Shown: positions 8,118-15,435 of the stretch, piece after piece
Numbering within the stretch: the stretch's first letter is position 1
Layout of the letters: each line of letters opens with the position of its first letter
Assembly (NCBI GenBank): GCA_937890535.1
Contig: CALBXK010000185.1
Location: forward strand, 1 to 44,152
Length of the DNA: 44,152 nt
DNA from: an uncultured Spartobacteria bacterium
GTDB lineage: Bacteria; Verrucomicrobiota; Verrucomicrobiia; Chthoniobacterales; Terrimicrobiaceae
Direction of reading: 5' to 3'
Made by a program: the position numbers and the translations under genes
The notes under the pieces: model-generated
What the model was told of the DNA's origin: nothing
Databases searched by the model: none
The model's input: only the letters and a program-made list of their open reading frames with translations

Positions 8118-9586
8118 TTTTTTAGATTTTCCTCCGAGGCCAGACGGTAACGTTGTCGGATCCGGTCGCGGGCGGCTTCCACCGCCTCGCGTTCAAGGAC
8201 GATCGGACGTCCCAATCCAAGCATTTGGATTACATAATAATCGGACGGTTTGGCGAACGCCGCCGCGACATCGTCGATACGGGAAATTTTTCCCCCGTTG
8301 ATGGTGTCCACGATTTGATAGGTGAAGGGGGCGGCGTAAGCATTGACGGGATCGGCGAGGACGCTGCTGAGGGTGACGATTTCGGAGCGATCTCGGTAGA
8401 TGCCCTGGGAGATGAACTGATCGAAAGCGTAGCGCAGACGGAGATCGTTCGGGCGATGTTCGCGGATGAAGTTGGCATCGACAGGTTGGAAGACGAGCCC
8501 GCCGAACACGACGTAGCGAGGGGTTTCATCGTAGGCATTGGCTTGGAGGGTGAAGGGCCAAGAGTGACTCAAATCGACTTTCACTTTGAGCGGCTCGCCG
8601 TCGCGAAGAATCTCCAAATCGACAGAGTCACCGAGGAATTTTCGCTCCACAACCTCTGCCATTTCCACGGTTCCCTCCGCCATTTTTATGGTGCCGTCGC
8701 TGGCGATCGGGAGACCGTCAATGCTCAACAAGACGTCGCCGGTTTTCAAAAGACCTTCTGAAACGCCGCCGGAATAGACATCGCCGACCAAGACGCCGGA
8801 GTCACCGTCCGGAAGTTTCAGGGCACGCCTCATCCCGGGGTTGTGCAGGGGGTGGTAGCTCAGGGTCAGGTCCACATATTTGTCATAGCGTCCATCCTCA
8901 ACATCCTTGAGAAAGCGGTTTACGACCGGGGTGGGGATCATATAGCCAACGTTCTGGGCCACGTTCCCGCTGTAGCCTTGGAAGGCAACTCCCACGACGA
9001 GACCGTCCTGGAGCACGGGCCCCCCACTGTTTCCGGGATTGATCGCCGCATCGATTTGAATCGTCAAATGCGAGTCCACTCCCGAGTGCGAATAGGGTTG
9101 AAAATCGATGCGTGAGACCACTCCACGGGTGACCGAGAGCCGGTCTCCCCCGATCGGGTATCCATAGACCGAAACTGTTGATTCGATGGCGGGGACCCCG
9201 CCGAATTGAAGGCTGGCGGCATCTTGGAAAAACTTCGGGTCGTCAACGGTTAGAAGGGCGAGGTCGCAATCGTGGGCGACGAAGAGGACGCGGGCAGGAT
9301 AGGGCTTCGGGTCGCCTTCTTTGGAGACCGCGAGGAAGCGGGCGTTGCTCACGACATGCGCGTTGGTCATGATTCGGTTCTCCCCGATCATGAACCCGGC
9401 GCCGACGCCGCCGCTTACTTCGCCGGGGCTCCAGGGCACGCGATAGTTTGGAGCCTGGGAGGTCTCCTGAATACGTACCAAGCCGTTGGCGACTTTCGCT
9501 GCCGTGGCGGGTGCCGGGGACCTTGCGGGAGCAGATGCGGCCAGGCTAAAAAACCCGCAGAGAGTGAATCCGATGAGACGAAACAT
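8114..9586 (-). CDS. HtrA/DegP-like periplasmic serine protease with PDZ domain
   Basis: A 490-aa exported serine endoprotease. It has a signal peptide (MFRLIGFTLCGFFSLAASA), then a trypsin fold with His77 (TNAHVVS), Asp108 (DCDLALL) and Ser187 (NPGNSGGPV), giving an intact triad. A PDZ domain follows (GVLVGDVYSGGVSEGLLKTGDVLLSIDG, about 265-335), then a C-terminal domain beginning near ETPRYVVFGGLVFQ that is shared with the downstream paralogue but is not a normal second PDZ. Such proteases degrade or refold damaged envelope proteins. The protease/pseudoprotease order with an ATGA overlap suggests stoichiometric production. No stress-type promoter is recognisable upstream. Confidence 0.92.
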   Translation of the reverse strand: MFRLIGFTLCGFFSLAASAPARSPAPATAAKVANGLVRIQETSQAPNYRVPWSPGEVSGGVGAGFMIGENRIMTNAHVVSNARFLAVSKEGDPKPYPARVLFVAHDCDLALLTVDDPKFFQDAASLQFGGVPAIESTVSVYGYPIGGDRLSVTRGVVSRIDFQPYSHSGVDSHLTIQIDAAINPGNSGGPVLQDGLVVGVAFQGYSGNVAQNVGYMIPTPVVNRFLKDVEDGRYDKYVDLTLSYHPLHNPGMRRALKLPDGDSGVLVGDVYSGGVSEGLLKTGDVLLSIDGLPIASDGTIKMAEGTVEMAEVVERKFLGDSVDLEILRDGEPLKVKVDLSHSWPFTLQANAYDETPRYVVFGGLVFQPVDANFIREHRPNDLRLRYAFDQFISQGIYRDRSEIVTLSSVLADPVNAYAAPFTYQIVDTINGGKISRIDDVAAAFAKPSDYYVIQMLGLGRPIVLEREAVEAARDRIRQRYRLASEENLKK

Positions 9587-9719
9587 GGGCGAAAGGTAAG
9601 CGGGATGTTCATTATGACAATCGGGAAAATTCCAAGCCGGCCCGGAATCTTGTCCCCGCGGAGACCCGGCTCTCCCTCTGTTGGGTCAATTTTTGGCTCA
9701 GTCCAAAAACAGAAATGAA

Positions 9720-9987
9720 CCACAGAGGTCACAGAGAACACAGAGGGAATATGGATAAGGAAGAGTAACTTACGTAAATCGTGACACGCTGGAGAATGTC
9801 GTCTGTCAGGGGTGTCGCTATTGAAGCTCTGCTTTTCTCCACGCGCCTTTGAAAGCCTGGCCGTTGCTGCGGATGCGCCTCATTCCTCCCAGAATTCGTT
9901 CCCTTCGGGCTGCGTTCAGCAGGCGATGTCCGAGGTTCCCACCGCTCCCGTTCTGTTGCAGCTCTGTGGTCTCTGTGACCTCTGTGG
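9720..9987. repeat. Inverted-repeat element with CCACAGAGG ends
   Basis: Arms 9720-9745 (ccacagaggtcacagagaac...) and 9962-9987 are reverse complements at 25 of 26 positions, separated by 216 bp with no convincing gene. Each arm is itself built of CACAGAG units. Short dispersed repeats of this look are common in intergenic DNA of PVC and related bacteria (recollection, not checked). The element occupies most of the 426-bp gap between the htrA and ychF genes. The rest of the gap holds only a 7-bp stem (TTTTTGG/CCAAAAA, 9690-9709). Confidence 0.75.
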
Positions 9988-10012
9988 TGGACCCTTTTTT
10001 CCTTTTTTAGGC

Positions 10013-11113
10013 TCAGACGTTGAAGCGGAAGTCCATGACGTCGCCATCCTGCACGACGTAGTCCTTTCCTTCCACGCGGAGTTTTCCCACATCGCGGGCC
10101 TTGGCTTCAGATCCATAGGTGATGAGGTCATCAAAGGAGATCGTCTGGGCGGCAATGAAACCGCGCTCAAAATCACTGTGGATCACGCCGGCGGCGGTGG
10201 GGGCCTTGTCCCCGGCGTGGATGGTCCAGGCCCGGGTTTCTTTGGGGCCGGTGGTCAGGTACGTCCGAAGACCCAGGAGATGATAGACGGCCCGGATCAG
10301 GAGGCTCACGCCGCTGTCGGAGACTCCAAGGCCGCTCAGAAACTCCAAGGCCTCCTCCGGGGGCAACTCAGAGAGTTCGCTTTCGATCTGGGCGCTAATG
10401 ACGACGGCTTCGCTGCCCATATGGGCGGCGGCGTATTCACGCACCGCAAGAATGTAGGGATTGTCGGCCCGGGCGAGGTCGTTTTCGCCGACGTTACATG
10501 CAAAAATGACCGGCTTGCTGGTGAGAAGAAAAAACTCTTTGAGCGTTCTCTTTTCCTCGTCGGACAGGTCGGCGGTGAGAGCGGGCTTTCCGGCGTCGAG
10601 ATGGGGTAGGAGCTTTTCGGCCAGGGCGATTTCCGCCTTGGCGGTTTTATCCCCGGTTCGGGCTCCTTTTTGTTGGCGCTCGGCGCGTTTTTTCAACGCC
10701 GCCATATCGGCCAGAAGGAGTTCGGTGGTGATGATTTCAATGTCACGAACGGGATCGACCGATCCGGTGACGTGGTGGATGTCGTCATTTTCGAAGCAAC
10801 GGACCACTTGGACGATGGCATCGACCTCCCGGATGTGGGAAAGAAATTTATTGCCAAGGCCTTCGCCCTCGCTCGCTCCGGCGACCAGACCCGCGATATC
10901 AACAAACTCGATGGCGGCGGGAAGGATCTTCTCCGAACCGGAGAGGGCGGCGAGTTTCTCGAGGCGCTCGTCCGGCACGTTGACGATGCCGACATTGGGC
11001 TCGATGGTGCAAAAGGGAAAATTGGCCGCCTGGGCTTTGCGGGTTCGGGTGACGGCGTTGAAGAGGGTGGACTTGCCGACATTGGGCAACCCGACGATTC
11101 CAGATTTGAGCAT
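10013..11113 (-). CDS. ychF: YchF/OLA1 family P-loop NTPase
   Basis: A 366-aa Obg-related NTPase, matching the usual ~363 aa. G1 is GLPNVGKS (8-15) and the G3 region is VDIAG (71-75). The G4 position is NVGE (207-210) instead of NKxD, the change that makes YchF prefer ATP over GTP. The C-terminal TGS domain ends in GKDYVVQDGDVMDFRFNV. The protein binds ribosomes and is linked to stress and translation control. The track ORF runs to 11629 but its first 170 codons are not YchF; the ATG at 11113 starts the canonical MLKSGIVG. It is transcribed alone. A coiled-coil helical insertion (about 135-170) lies between G3 and G4 as in the family. Confidence 0.96.
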   Translation of the reverse strand: MLKSGIVGLPNVGKSTLFNAVTRTRKAQAANFPFCTIEPNVGIVNVPDERLEKLAALSGSEKILPAAIEFVDIAGLVAGASEGEGLGNKFLSHIREVDAIVQVVRCFENDDIHHVTGSVDPVRDIEIITTELLLADMAALKKRAERQQKGARTGDKTAKAEIALAEKLLPHLDAGKPALTADLSDEEKRTLKEFFLLTSKPVIFACNVGENDLARADNPYILAVREYAAAHMGSEAVVISAQIESELSELPPEEALEFLSGLGVSDSGVSLLIRAVYHLLGLRTYLTTGPKETRAWTIHAGDKAPTAAGVIHSDFERGFIAAQTISFDDLITYGSEAKARDVGKLRVEGKDYVVQDGDVMDFRFNV

Positions 11114-11245
11114 GTGCAATGGTCGGTGAAGTTGAAGTCCGCCGCAAAGCAAATTCGTCGATCTTGCGGAATTGTGGTGATGGCCTGTTCGTTCCGTGGC
11201 TGATGAGTCATTGACGGTTGGCACCCTCGAAGGTATCTTGTCGGT

Positions 11246-11551
11246 GTGATTGCTGATTGTGTTGATCCCAAAGATTTGGAAGTCCTGATTTCTCCAGAGG
11301 TGCTGAGGGGGCATGGATTTCCGAAACCAAAGAAGGTCGCCATAACTTTCGCCGAGGATCATACCGGAAAGCCGTCGTACTTCGTTTATTTGGTCTTCCC
11401 AAACGCAACTTCGGATTCTGCAATCAGTTGGCACAAAATCCAGCCAATGATCGCTTGGGTTCGTGATGTGATCCAGCGCAAGGATGGCGAGCGGCATTGG
11501 CCCTACGTTCAGGTCAAGCGTGAGAAACAGATGCGCGGCGAACTCTTCTGA
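11246..11551 (+). CDS. Hypothetical protein coupled to a HEPN-like gene
   Basis: A 101-aa protein I do not recognise. It begins at a GTG (VIADCVDPKDLEVL) and has the look of a small alpha/beta fold: KKVAITFAEDHTGKPSYFVYLVFP suggests two paired strands, followed by a helix (WHKIQPMIAWVRDVIQRKD) and a basic C-terminus (QVKREKQMRGELF). No cysteine motif, signal peptide or DNA-binding motif is visible. The stop (TGA) overlaps the ATG of the next gene by one base, so the pair is a two-gene unit. Given the HEPN-like partner, a toxin-antitoxin or related conflict role is possible but unproven. Confidence 0.6.
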   Translation: MIADCVDPKDLEVLISPEVLRGHGFPKPKKVAITFAEDHTGKPSYFVYLVFPNATSDSAISWHKIQPMIAWVRDVIQRKDGERHWPYVQVKREKQMRGELF

Positions 11552-12084
11552 TGTCCCGCTACAGTCGAGAGTTGCTAACTCAGGCCAGCATGTTGGCCGA
11601 ACTCGATTCGAATCGTCCCAAGCAGGCAAATCTTCGCCGATCTGTGTCGGCTTCTTATTATGCCCTGTTTCATTTTTTGGTCGAGGAGTCTACCCGTCTC
11701 GCTTTCGGAACCCAGCATCTTCAGAAACTGATACGAAACTTTGCGGGACGCGCTTTTGTCCACGGCAAAATGAAATCAGTGTGCGAGGATTTTCAGAAAC
11801 AGATTCCGTCTAGCAAGATTTTGAGACCGTGGTGGGGAAGGCTTCCGATTGCGGATAACCCTGACTTGATCCTGATCGCTAGCGCTTTTGTGGATTTGCA
11901 GCAACAACGACATACCGCTGACTACGATCTGAGTACGCTGTCATTACGGGCTGATGCTCGGAACGCAGCCACATCCGTGCAACAGTCTATGGCGGCGTGG
12001 TCGAAGCTACAGACCTTGGAGCCAGAGATCGCGAAGTTATTTGCAACATCTTTGATGCTGTGGCCAGGATTGAGTGGTCGGTGA
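11551..12084 (+). CDS. HEPN-like helical protein
   Basis: A 177-aa all-helical protein. The segment LRRSVSASYYALFHFLVEES resembles the core helix of HEPN-fold proteins, and FVDLQQQRHTADYDLS matches the second conserved helix with its Arg and ADYD. HEPN proteins are often ribonucleases or RNA-binding toxins, but some are inactive; here the R-x4-6-H nuclease motif is not cleanly satisfied (an RH pair instead), so activity is uncertain. It is translationally coupled (TGATG) to the unrecognised 101-aa gene upstream. The pair sits alone between ychF and a Nif3 gene. Confidence 0.6.
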   Translation: MSRYSRELLTQASMLAELDSNRPKQANLRRSVSASYYALFHFLVEESTRLAFGTQHLQKLIRNFAGRAFVHGKMKSVCEDFQKQIPSSKILRPWWGRLPIADNPDLILIASAFVDLQQQRHTADYDLSTLSLRADARNAATSVQQSMAAWSKLQTLEPEIAKLFATSLMLWPGLSGR

Positions 12085-12130
12085 TGGCTTCTTTCTTGGT
12101 CTGGGGAAGCGAAGGCTCTAGGATTTTTCC

Positions 12131-12871
12131 GTGAAGCTGATCGATCTGACCACTGATCTCAATACCCTCCTCGGTGTCACCGAGATCCAGGATTACCCCC
12201 AGGCCGTGAACGGTTTGCAGGTGGAAAATGGCGGCGAAGTGACCCGTGTCGCGGTGGCGGTGGACGCGTGCGAGGCGGTGTTGCAGCAGGCGGTGGAGGC
12301 GAAGGCCGATCTGCTCGTCGTGCATCACGGATTATTTTGGAACGGGCTGGGACCGGTCACCGGGGCACAGTACCGGAAGCTTCGACTGGCCCTTGACAAT
12401 AACCTGGCTATTTTCAGCATGCACCTTCCCTTGGATGCCCATCCGGAACTGGGAAACAACGCCCTGCTTTGCGATGCGATAAGATTGCCTGCGAAGCGCC
12501 GACCGTTCCTGGAGATCGGCTGGCAGGCCGAGGAGGAAGTTTCCCGTGAGTCCTTATTGGCCAGGGTTTCGAAAGCGGTGGGCGGACCGGTTCATCTCGC
12601 ACCGGGTGGCCCCGAAACCTGTGGGAGGATCGGAGTCGCGACCGGTGGTGCCGGGAGCGAGATTTTTCGCGCCGTGGAGGAGGGAGTCGATACCTTTATT
12701 ACCGGGGAAGGGCCGCATTGGAGTTACACGGCGGCTGAGGAAGTTGGAGTGAATCTCCTCTATGCCGGTCACTATGCGACCGAGACTTTTGGGGTCAAGG
12801 CGTTGGGTGAGGAACTGCAACGGAAATTCAAACTCCCCTGGGAATTTCTCGATCATCCGACCGGGCTCTAA
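12131..12871 (+). CDS. Nif3-like dinuclear metal-centre protein
   Basis: A 246-aa member of the Nif3/YbgI (COG0327) family. These are conserved toroidal proteins with a di-metal site and no settled cellular function, often misnamed GTP cyclohydrolase I type 2. The metal ligands are visible: VVHHGLFW supplies two histidines, MHLPLDAHPELGNN the D/H region, and the C-terminal GHYATETFGVKAL the last His and Glu. VNGLQVENGGEV is the usual N-terminal motif. It lacks the ~120-aa insertion found in some homologues. Translation starts at GTG (12131). Nothing in the neighbourhood clarifies its role. Confidence 0.92.
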   Translation: MKLIDLTTDLNTLLGVTEIQDYPQAVNGLQVENGGEVTRVAVAVDACEAVLQQAVEAKADLLVVHHGLFWNGLGPVTGAQYRKLRLALDNNLAIFSMHLPLDAHPELGNNALLCDAIRLPAKRRPFLEIGWQAEEEVSRESLLARVSKAVGGPVHLAPGGPETCGRIGVATGGAGSEIFRAVEEGVDTFITGEGPHWSYTAAEEVGVNLLYAGHYATETFGVKALGEELQRKFKLPWEFLDHPTGL

Positions 12872-12960
12872 AGAAAGCAGGAAGGCAGGAAAATGGAATT
12901 GGAGGCTCTTAGTGGGAGAATTATCGGATCGACGATCTCAGTCCATCGTGATCCTCAGAG

Positions 12961-13572
12961 ATGATTTCTCGTTGTTTTTTCCAGAAAGATCCGGTGGATT
13001 GCGCCCGGGCGCTGGTGGGGTGTCGGTTGCGCTGGGGAGCCTGTACGGGAATTGTGGTGGAGACGGAGGCCTATGATACCGAGGGTGATGCTGCCTGTCA
13101 TACGGCCTTCCGGCCCGGGGCCCGGGCCTTTGTCCGGAATCATGGGGAAGGGACCGCTTATGTCTATTTTGCCTATGGGATGCATTGGATGCTCAACGTA
13201 TTGGTGAAGGGATGTCGGGAAGGTTTTGTGCTCATCCGGGCGGTGGAGCCATTGCGAGGTCTCCGGGCCATGCGGGTGGCGAGGGGCGTAACCCGGGACA
13301 GCCAACTGTGTTCCGGACCAGGGAAACTCACCCAGGCGATGGGAGTGACCGGGGCGCATCATGGGCTCGACCTCTGTAGGGATCCGGGGTTTGGGTTTCA
13401 AGCTTGCGGCGAAGCGGGTCCGGTGGCCGCCTCGCCCCGGATTGGTATTACCCGCGCCGCGGAGCGACCGTGGCGGTTCCATCTGGTGGGAAACGCCCAT
13501 GTGAGCGGGTCCAAGCAACAGAACCGTATTCGAGCCGGAACCCCAGAAAACGAAGAGGCCGGACGGAAATAA
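12961..13572 (+). CDS. mpg: 3-methyladenine DNA glycosylase (AAG/MPG family)
   Basis: A 203-aa AAG-type glycosylase that removes alkylated purines in base-excision repair. VVETEAYDTEGDAACH contains the catalytic Glu, YVYFAYGMHWMLNV the substrate-pocket Tyr and intercalating region, LIRAVEP the next core strand, and SGPGKLTQAMGV plus SPRIGITRA the conserved C-terminal elements. The ATG at 12961 starts a protein of typical bacterial length. The stop codon lies in the loop of a perfect hairpin (13557-13584) that likely ends transcription between this gene and the convergent small lipoprotein gene. Confidence 0.94.
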   Translation: MISRCFFQKDPVDCARALVGCRLRWGACTGIVVETEAYDTEGDAACHTAFRPGARAFVRNHGEGTAYVYFAYGMHWMLNVLVKGCREGFVLIRAVEPLRGLRAMRVARGVTRDSQLCSGPGKLTQAMGVTGAHHGLDLCRDPGFGFQACGEAGPVAASPRIGITRAAERPWRFHLVGNAHVSGSKQQNRIRAGTPENEEAGRK

Positions 13573-13584
13573 ATCCGTCCGGCC
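13557..13584. terminator. Perfect 11-bp hairpin between convergent genes
   Basis: The stem GGCCGGACGGA pairs with TCCGTCCGGCC around an AATAAA loop that contains the mpg stop codon. A modest T-rich run follows on the minus strand and none on the plus strand, so it best serves as terminator of the leftward lipoprotein gene, possibly also stabilising the mpg mRNA 3' end. Confidence 0.7.
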
Positions 13585-13605
13585 AGAAACTCAATAAGCA
13601 GGAGC

Positions 13606-13725
13606 TTACTTCGAGTATCCCATGCTCGCTGGCGCTGGCGCTGGCGTGGACTTGCTTGCGCAAGCACCCAAACTGAGTGACGCGACGGCGACTGCAAGAG
13701 CCGCAAAAATTTTAACTAGTTTCAC
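13606..13725 (-). CDS. Very small lipoprotein
   Basis: A 39-aa precursor starting at a GTG (13725) with a strong ribosome binding site, GGAGGGG, 7 bases upstream. This is clearer than most in the window and decides the start over the 61-aa track ORF. The product is a basic N-terminus (VKLVKIF), a hydrophobic stretch (AALAVAVASL) and a lipobox SLGAC, followed by a ~19-aa Ala/Pro-rich tail (KSTPAPAPASMGYSK). It would be a lipid-anchored peptide of about 20 residues, comparable in style to small entericidin- or Lpp-like peptides, with no specific homology claimed. A hairpin terminator follows. Confidence 0.75.
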   Translation of the reverse strand: MKLVKIFAALAVAVASLSLGACASKSTPAPAPASMGYSK

Positions 13726-13797
13726 AATATTTTCCCCTCCTTCCGTAGCTGGTAGCTGGGGCGAGAGTGCCAAATCCCCGGGAACTGACAATAAGAA

Positions 13798-14295
13798 TCA
13801 CTCAAAAATTTCTACCTGGGTTCCCTCCGCGATCTGGTCGAAGATTGCGATGATGTCCTCATTGCGCATGCGGACGCAGCCGCAACTGGCGGGGGAACCG
13901 ATCTGAGACTCGTGATTTGTTCCGTGAATGTAGATATAGCGGTCCCTGGTATTGGCGTTTTTCGGATCCAGACCCTCCAGCCAGAGGATGCGTGTAAGGA
14001 TGAGGTCTTCCTCGCCGCCTTCCCCGGCGATCTCGCCAGTCGGGCAGCGGGCTTTGAAGACAGTCCCGGCTGGTGCGTCTCTTCCAAATTTTTTCGAGAC
14101 GATAAATCGGCCAAGCGGTGTCTTAAAACTTCCGGGTTCAAAGCCGGGGCCGAATTTTGAAGTCGATACCGGATAGGTGGTCATCACTTGCCGCCCGTGA
14201 ACGACTTCCATCGTCTGGCGGGAAATCCTGACCAGAAGTTGAGGGGACTCCGGCAGCAAAGGAGCGTGGACATGTTTTTCAGAATGGTTAATCAT
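13798..14295 (-). CDS. L,D-transpeptidase (YkuD domain)
   Basis: A 165-aa YkuD-fold enzyme that cross-links peptidoglycan through 3-3 bonds or attaches proteins to it. The catalytic region is YIYIHGTNHE (about 120-129) followed by SCGCVRM (137-143), with Cys140 as nucleophile. LGRFIVSKKFG and the long loop with RILWLEGLD are standard for the family. There is no recognisable signal peptide or lipobox, unusual for an enzyme acting in the periplasm, and the ATG is fixed by the divergent asd start only 14 bp away. AGGAAAG lies before the start codon. Confidence 0.9.
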   Translation of the reverse strand: MINHSEKHVHAPLLPESPQLLVRISRQTMEVVHGRQVMTTYPVSTSKFGPGFEPGSFKTPLGRFIVSKKFGRDAPAGTVFKARCPTGEIAGEGGEEDLILTRILWLEGLDPKNANTRDRYIYIHGTNHESQIGSPASCGCVRMRNEDIIAIFDQIAEGTQVEIFE

Positions 14296-14309
14296 GAGGT
14301 TACTTTCCT

Positions 14310-15308
14310 ATGTCCAAAGAATATCGAATTGCAGTGGTGGGTGCAACTGGCGCCGTAGGGGTCGAAATGCTTCGGGTCATGGAGCGGCGCAATTTTCCAG
14401 TTTCCAAGCTCAAATTGCTGGCCTCGCCACGTTCGGCCGGCACGACCCTGAAGTTCCGAGACGACGAGATCATGGTCGAGCCGCTTGGGGTGAATTCCTT
14501 TGAGGATATCGACGTGGCACTGTTCAGTGCCGGGGGGGGGATTTCCAAGGAATATGCGCCGATTGCGGTGCAGAGTCGGGCGGTGGTGGTGGATAACTCA
14601 TCGGCCTTCCGTCTTCAGCAGGATGTGCCTCTGGTGATTCCGGAAATCAATGGCGGCGATATCGCTGCTCACAAGGGAATCATCGCCAACCCCAACTGTA
14701 CCACAGCGGTCGCGCTCATGGCCTTGTATCCTCTGCATCAAAAGTTTCGTGTCAAGCGGGTCATTGCCTCCAGCTACCAGGCTGTTTCCGGGGCGGGAGC
14801 CCGGGCGATCGAGGAACTTAAGAGCCAGGTCAAAACCTTGGCAGGCGGAGGAGCCGCCAAGCCCGAAGTGTTTCCTCATCAGATTGCCTTCAATGTCATT
14901 CCGCAGGTGGATTCGTTCCTGGAGTCGGGATACACCAAGGAAGAGATGAAATTGCAGGAGGAGGGGAGGCGCATTATGCACCATCCGAATTTTAGAGCTT
15001 CGGTCACTTGTGTCCGGGTCCCGGTGTATCGGGCCCATTCCGTGGCAGTCACTGCAGAATTTGAATCGCCGGTGGCTGCCTACGAGGCTCGGGAGGCGAT
15101 TTCGGCGTTTCCGGGCGTCAGAATTTGCGATGACACTTCATCACAATCCTATCCGATGCCGTTGGAGGTGGCGGGCCAGGATGATTGCTTCGTGGGACGG
15201 ATTCGCGCGGACTGTGCCTTGGAAAACGGTCTTTCGTTTTGGGTCTGCGGGGATCAACTCCTCAAGGGGGCCGCTCTCAACGCTGTTCAGATTGCAGAGG
15301 CCCTCTGA
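14310..15308 (+). CDS. asd: Aspartate-semialdehyde dehydrogenase
   Basis: A 332-aa NADPH-dependent enzyme that reduces aspartyl phosphate to aspartate semialdehyde, the branch point to lysine/diaminopimelate, threonine and methionine. The nucleotide-binding motif is GATGAVG (11-17), the catalytic cysteine is C130 in NPNCTT, and the SSYQAVSGAGA and MHHPNF/RVPVYRAHS regions are standard. It starts 14 bp from the divergent L,D-transpeptidase, so each promoter must overlap the other gene or the short shared region. A functional link through diaminopimelate in peptidoglycan is plausible. Confidence 0.96.
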   Translation: MSKEYRIAVVGATGAVGVEMLRVMERRNFPVSKLKLLASPRSAGTTLKFRDDEIMVEPLGVNSFEDIDVALFSAGGGISKEYAPIAVQSRAVVVDNSSAFRLQQDVPLVIPEINGGDIAAHKGIIANPNCTTAVALMALYPLHQKFRVKRVIASSYQAVSGAGARAIEELKSQVKTLAGGGAAKPEVFPHQIAFNVIPQVDSFLESGYTKEEMKLQEEGRRIMHHPNFRASVTCVRVPVYRAHSVAVTAEFESPVAAYEAREAISAFPGVRICDDTSSQSYPMPLEVAGQDDCFVGRIRADCALENGLSFWVCGDQLLKGAALNAVQIAEAL

Positions 15309-15435
15309 GTTTCCCTCGCCATGATTGACTTCGGTTCACCGTTCACATCGGCTTGGAAACGCACCGAGACCATTCTGTTTCGGTCCTTTGCCCGTTGCTG
15401 AGTGAAGAGTCTGCGAAGTTCGTTGCGACTCGGAC

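Noticed and set aside
9690-9709. TTTTTGG/CCAAAAA stem as a terminator
   Set aside because: The 7-bp stem is A/T-dominated without a T run after a GC stem, and it lies upstream of the htrA start, not after a gene end.
11114-11629. N-terminal extension of YchF in the track ORF
   Set aside because: The extra 170 residues are not conserved and overlap a coherent gene on the other strand; YchF begins at MLKSGIVG.
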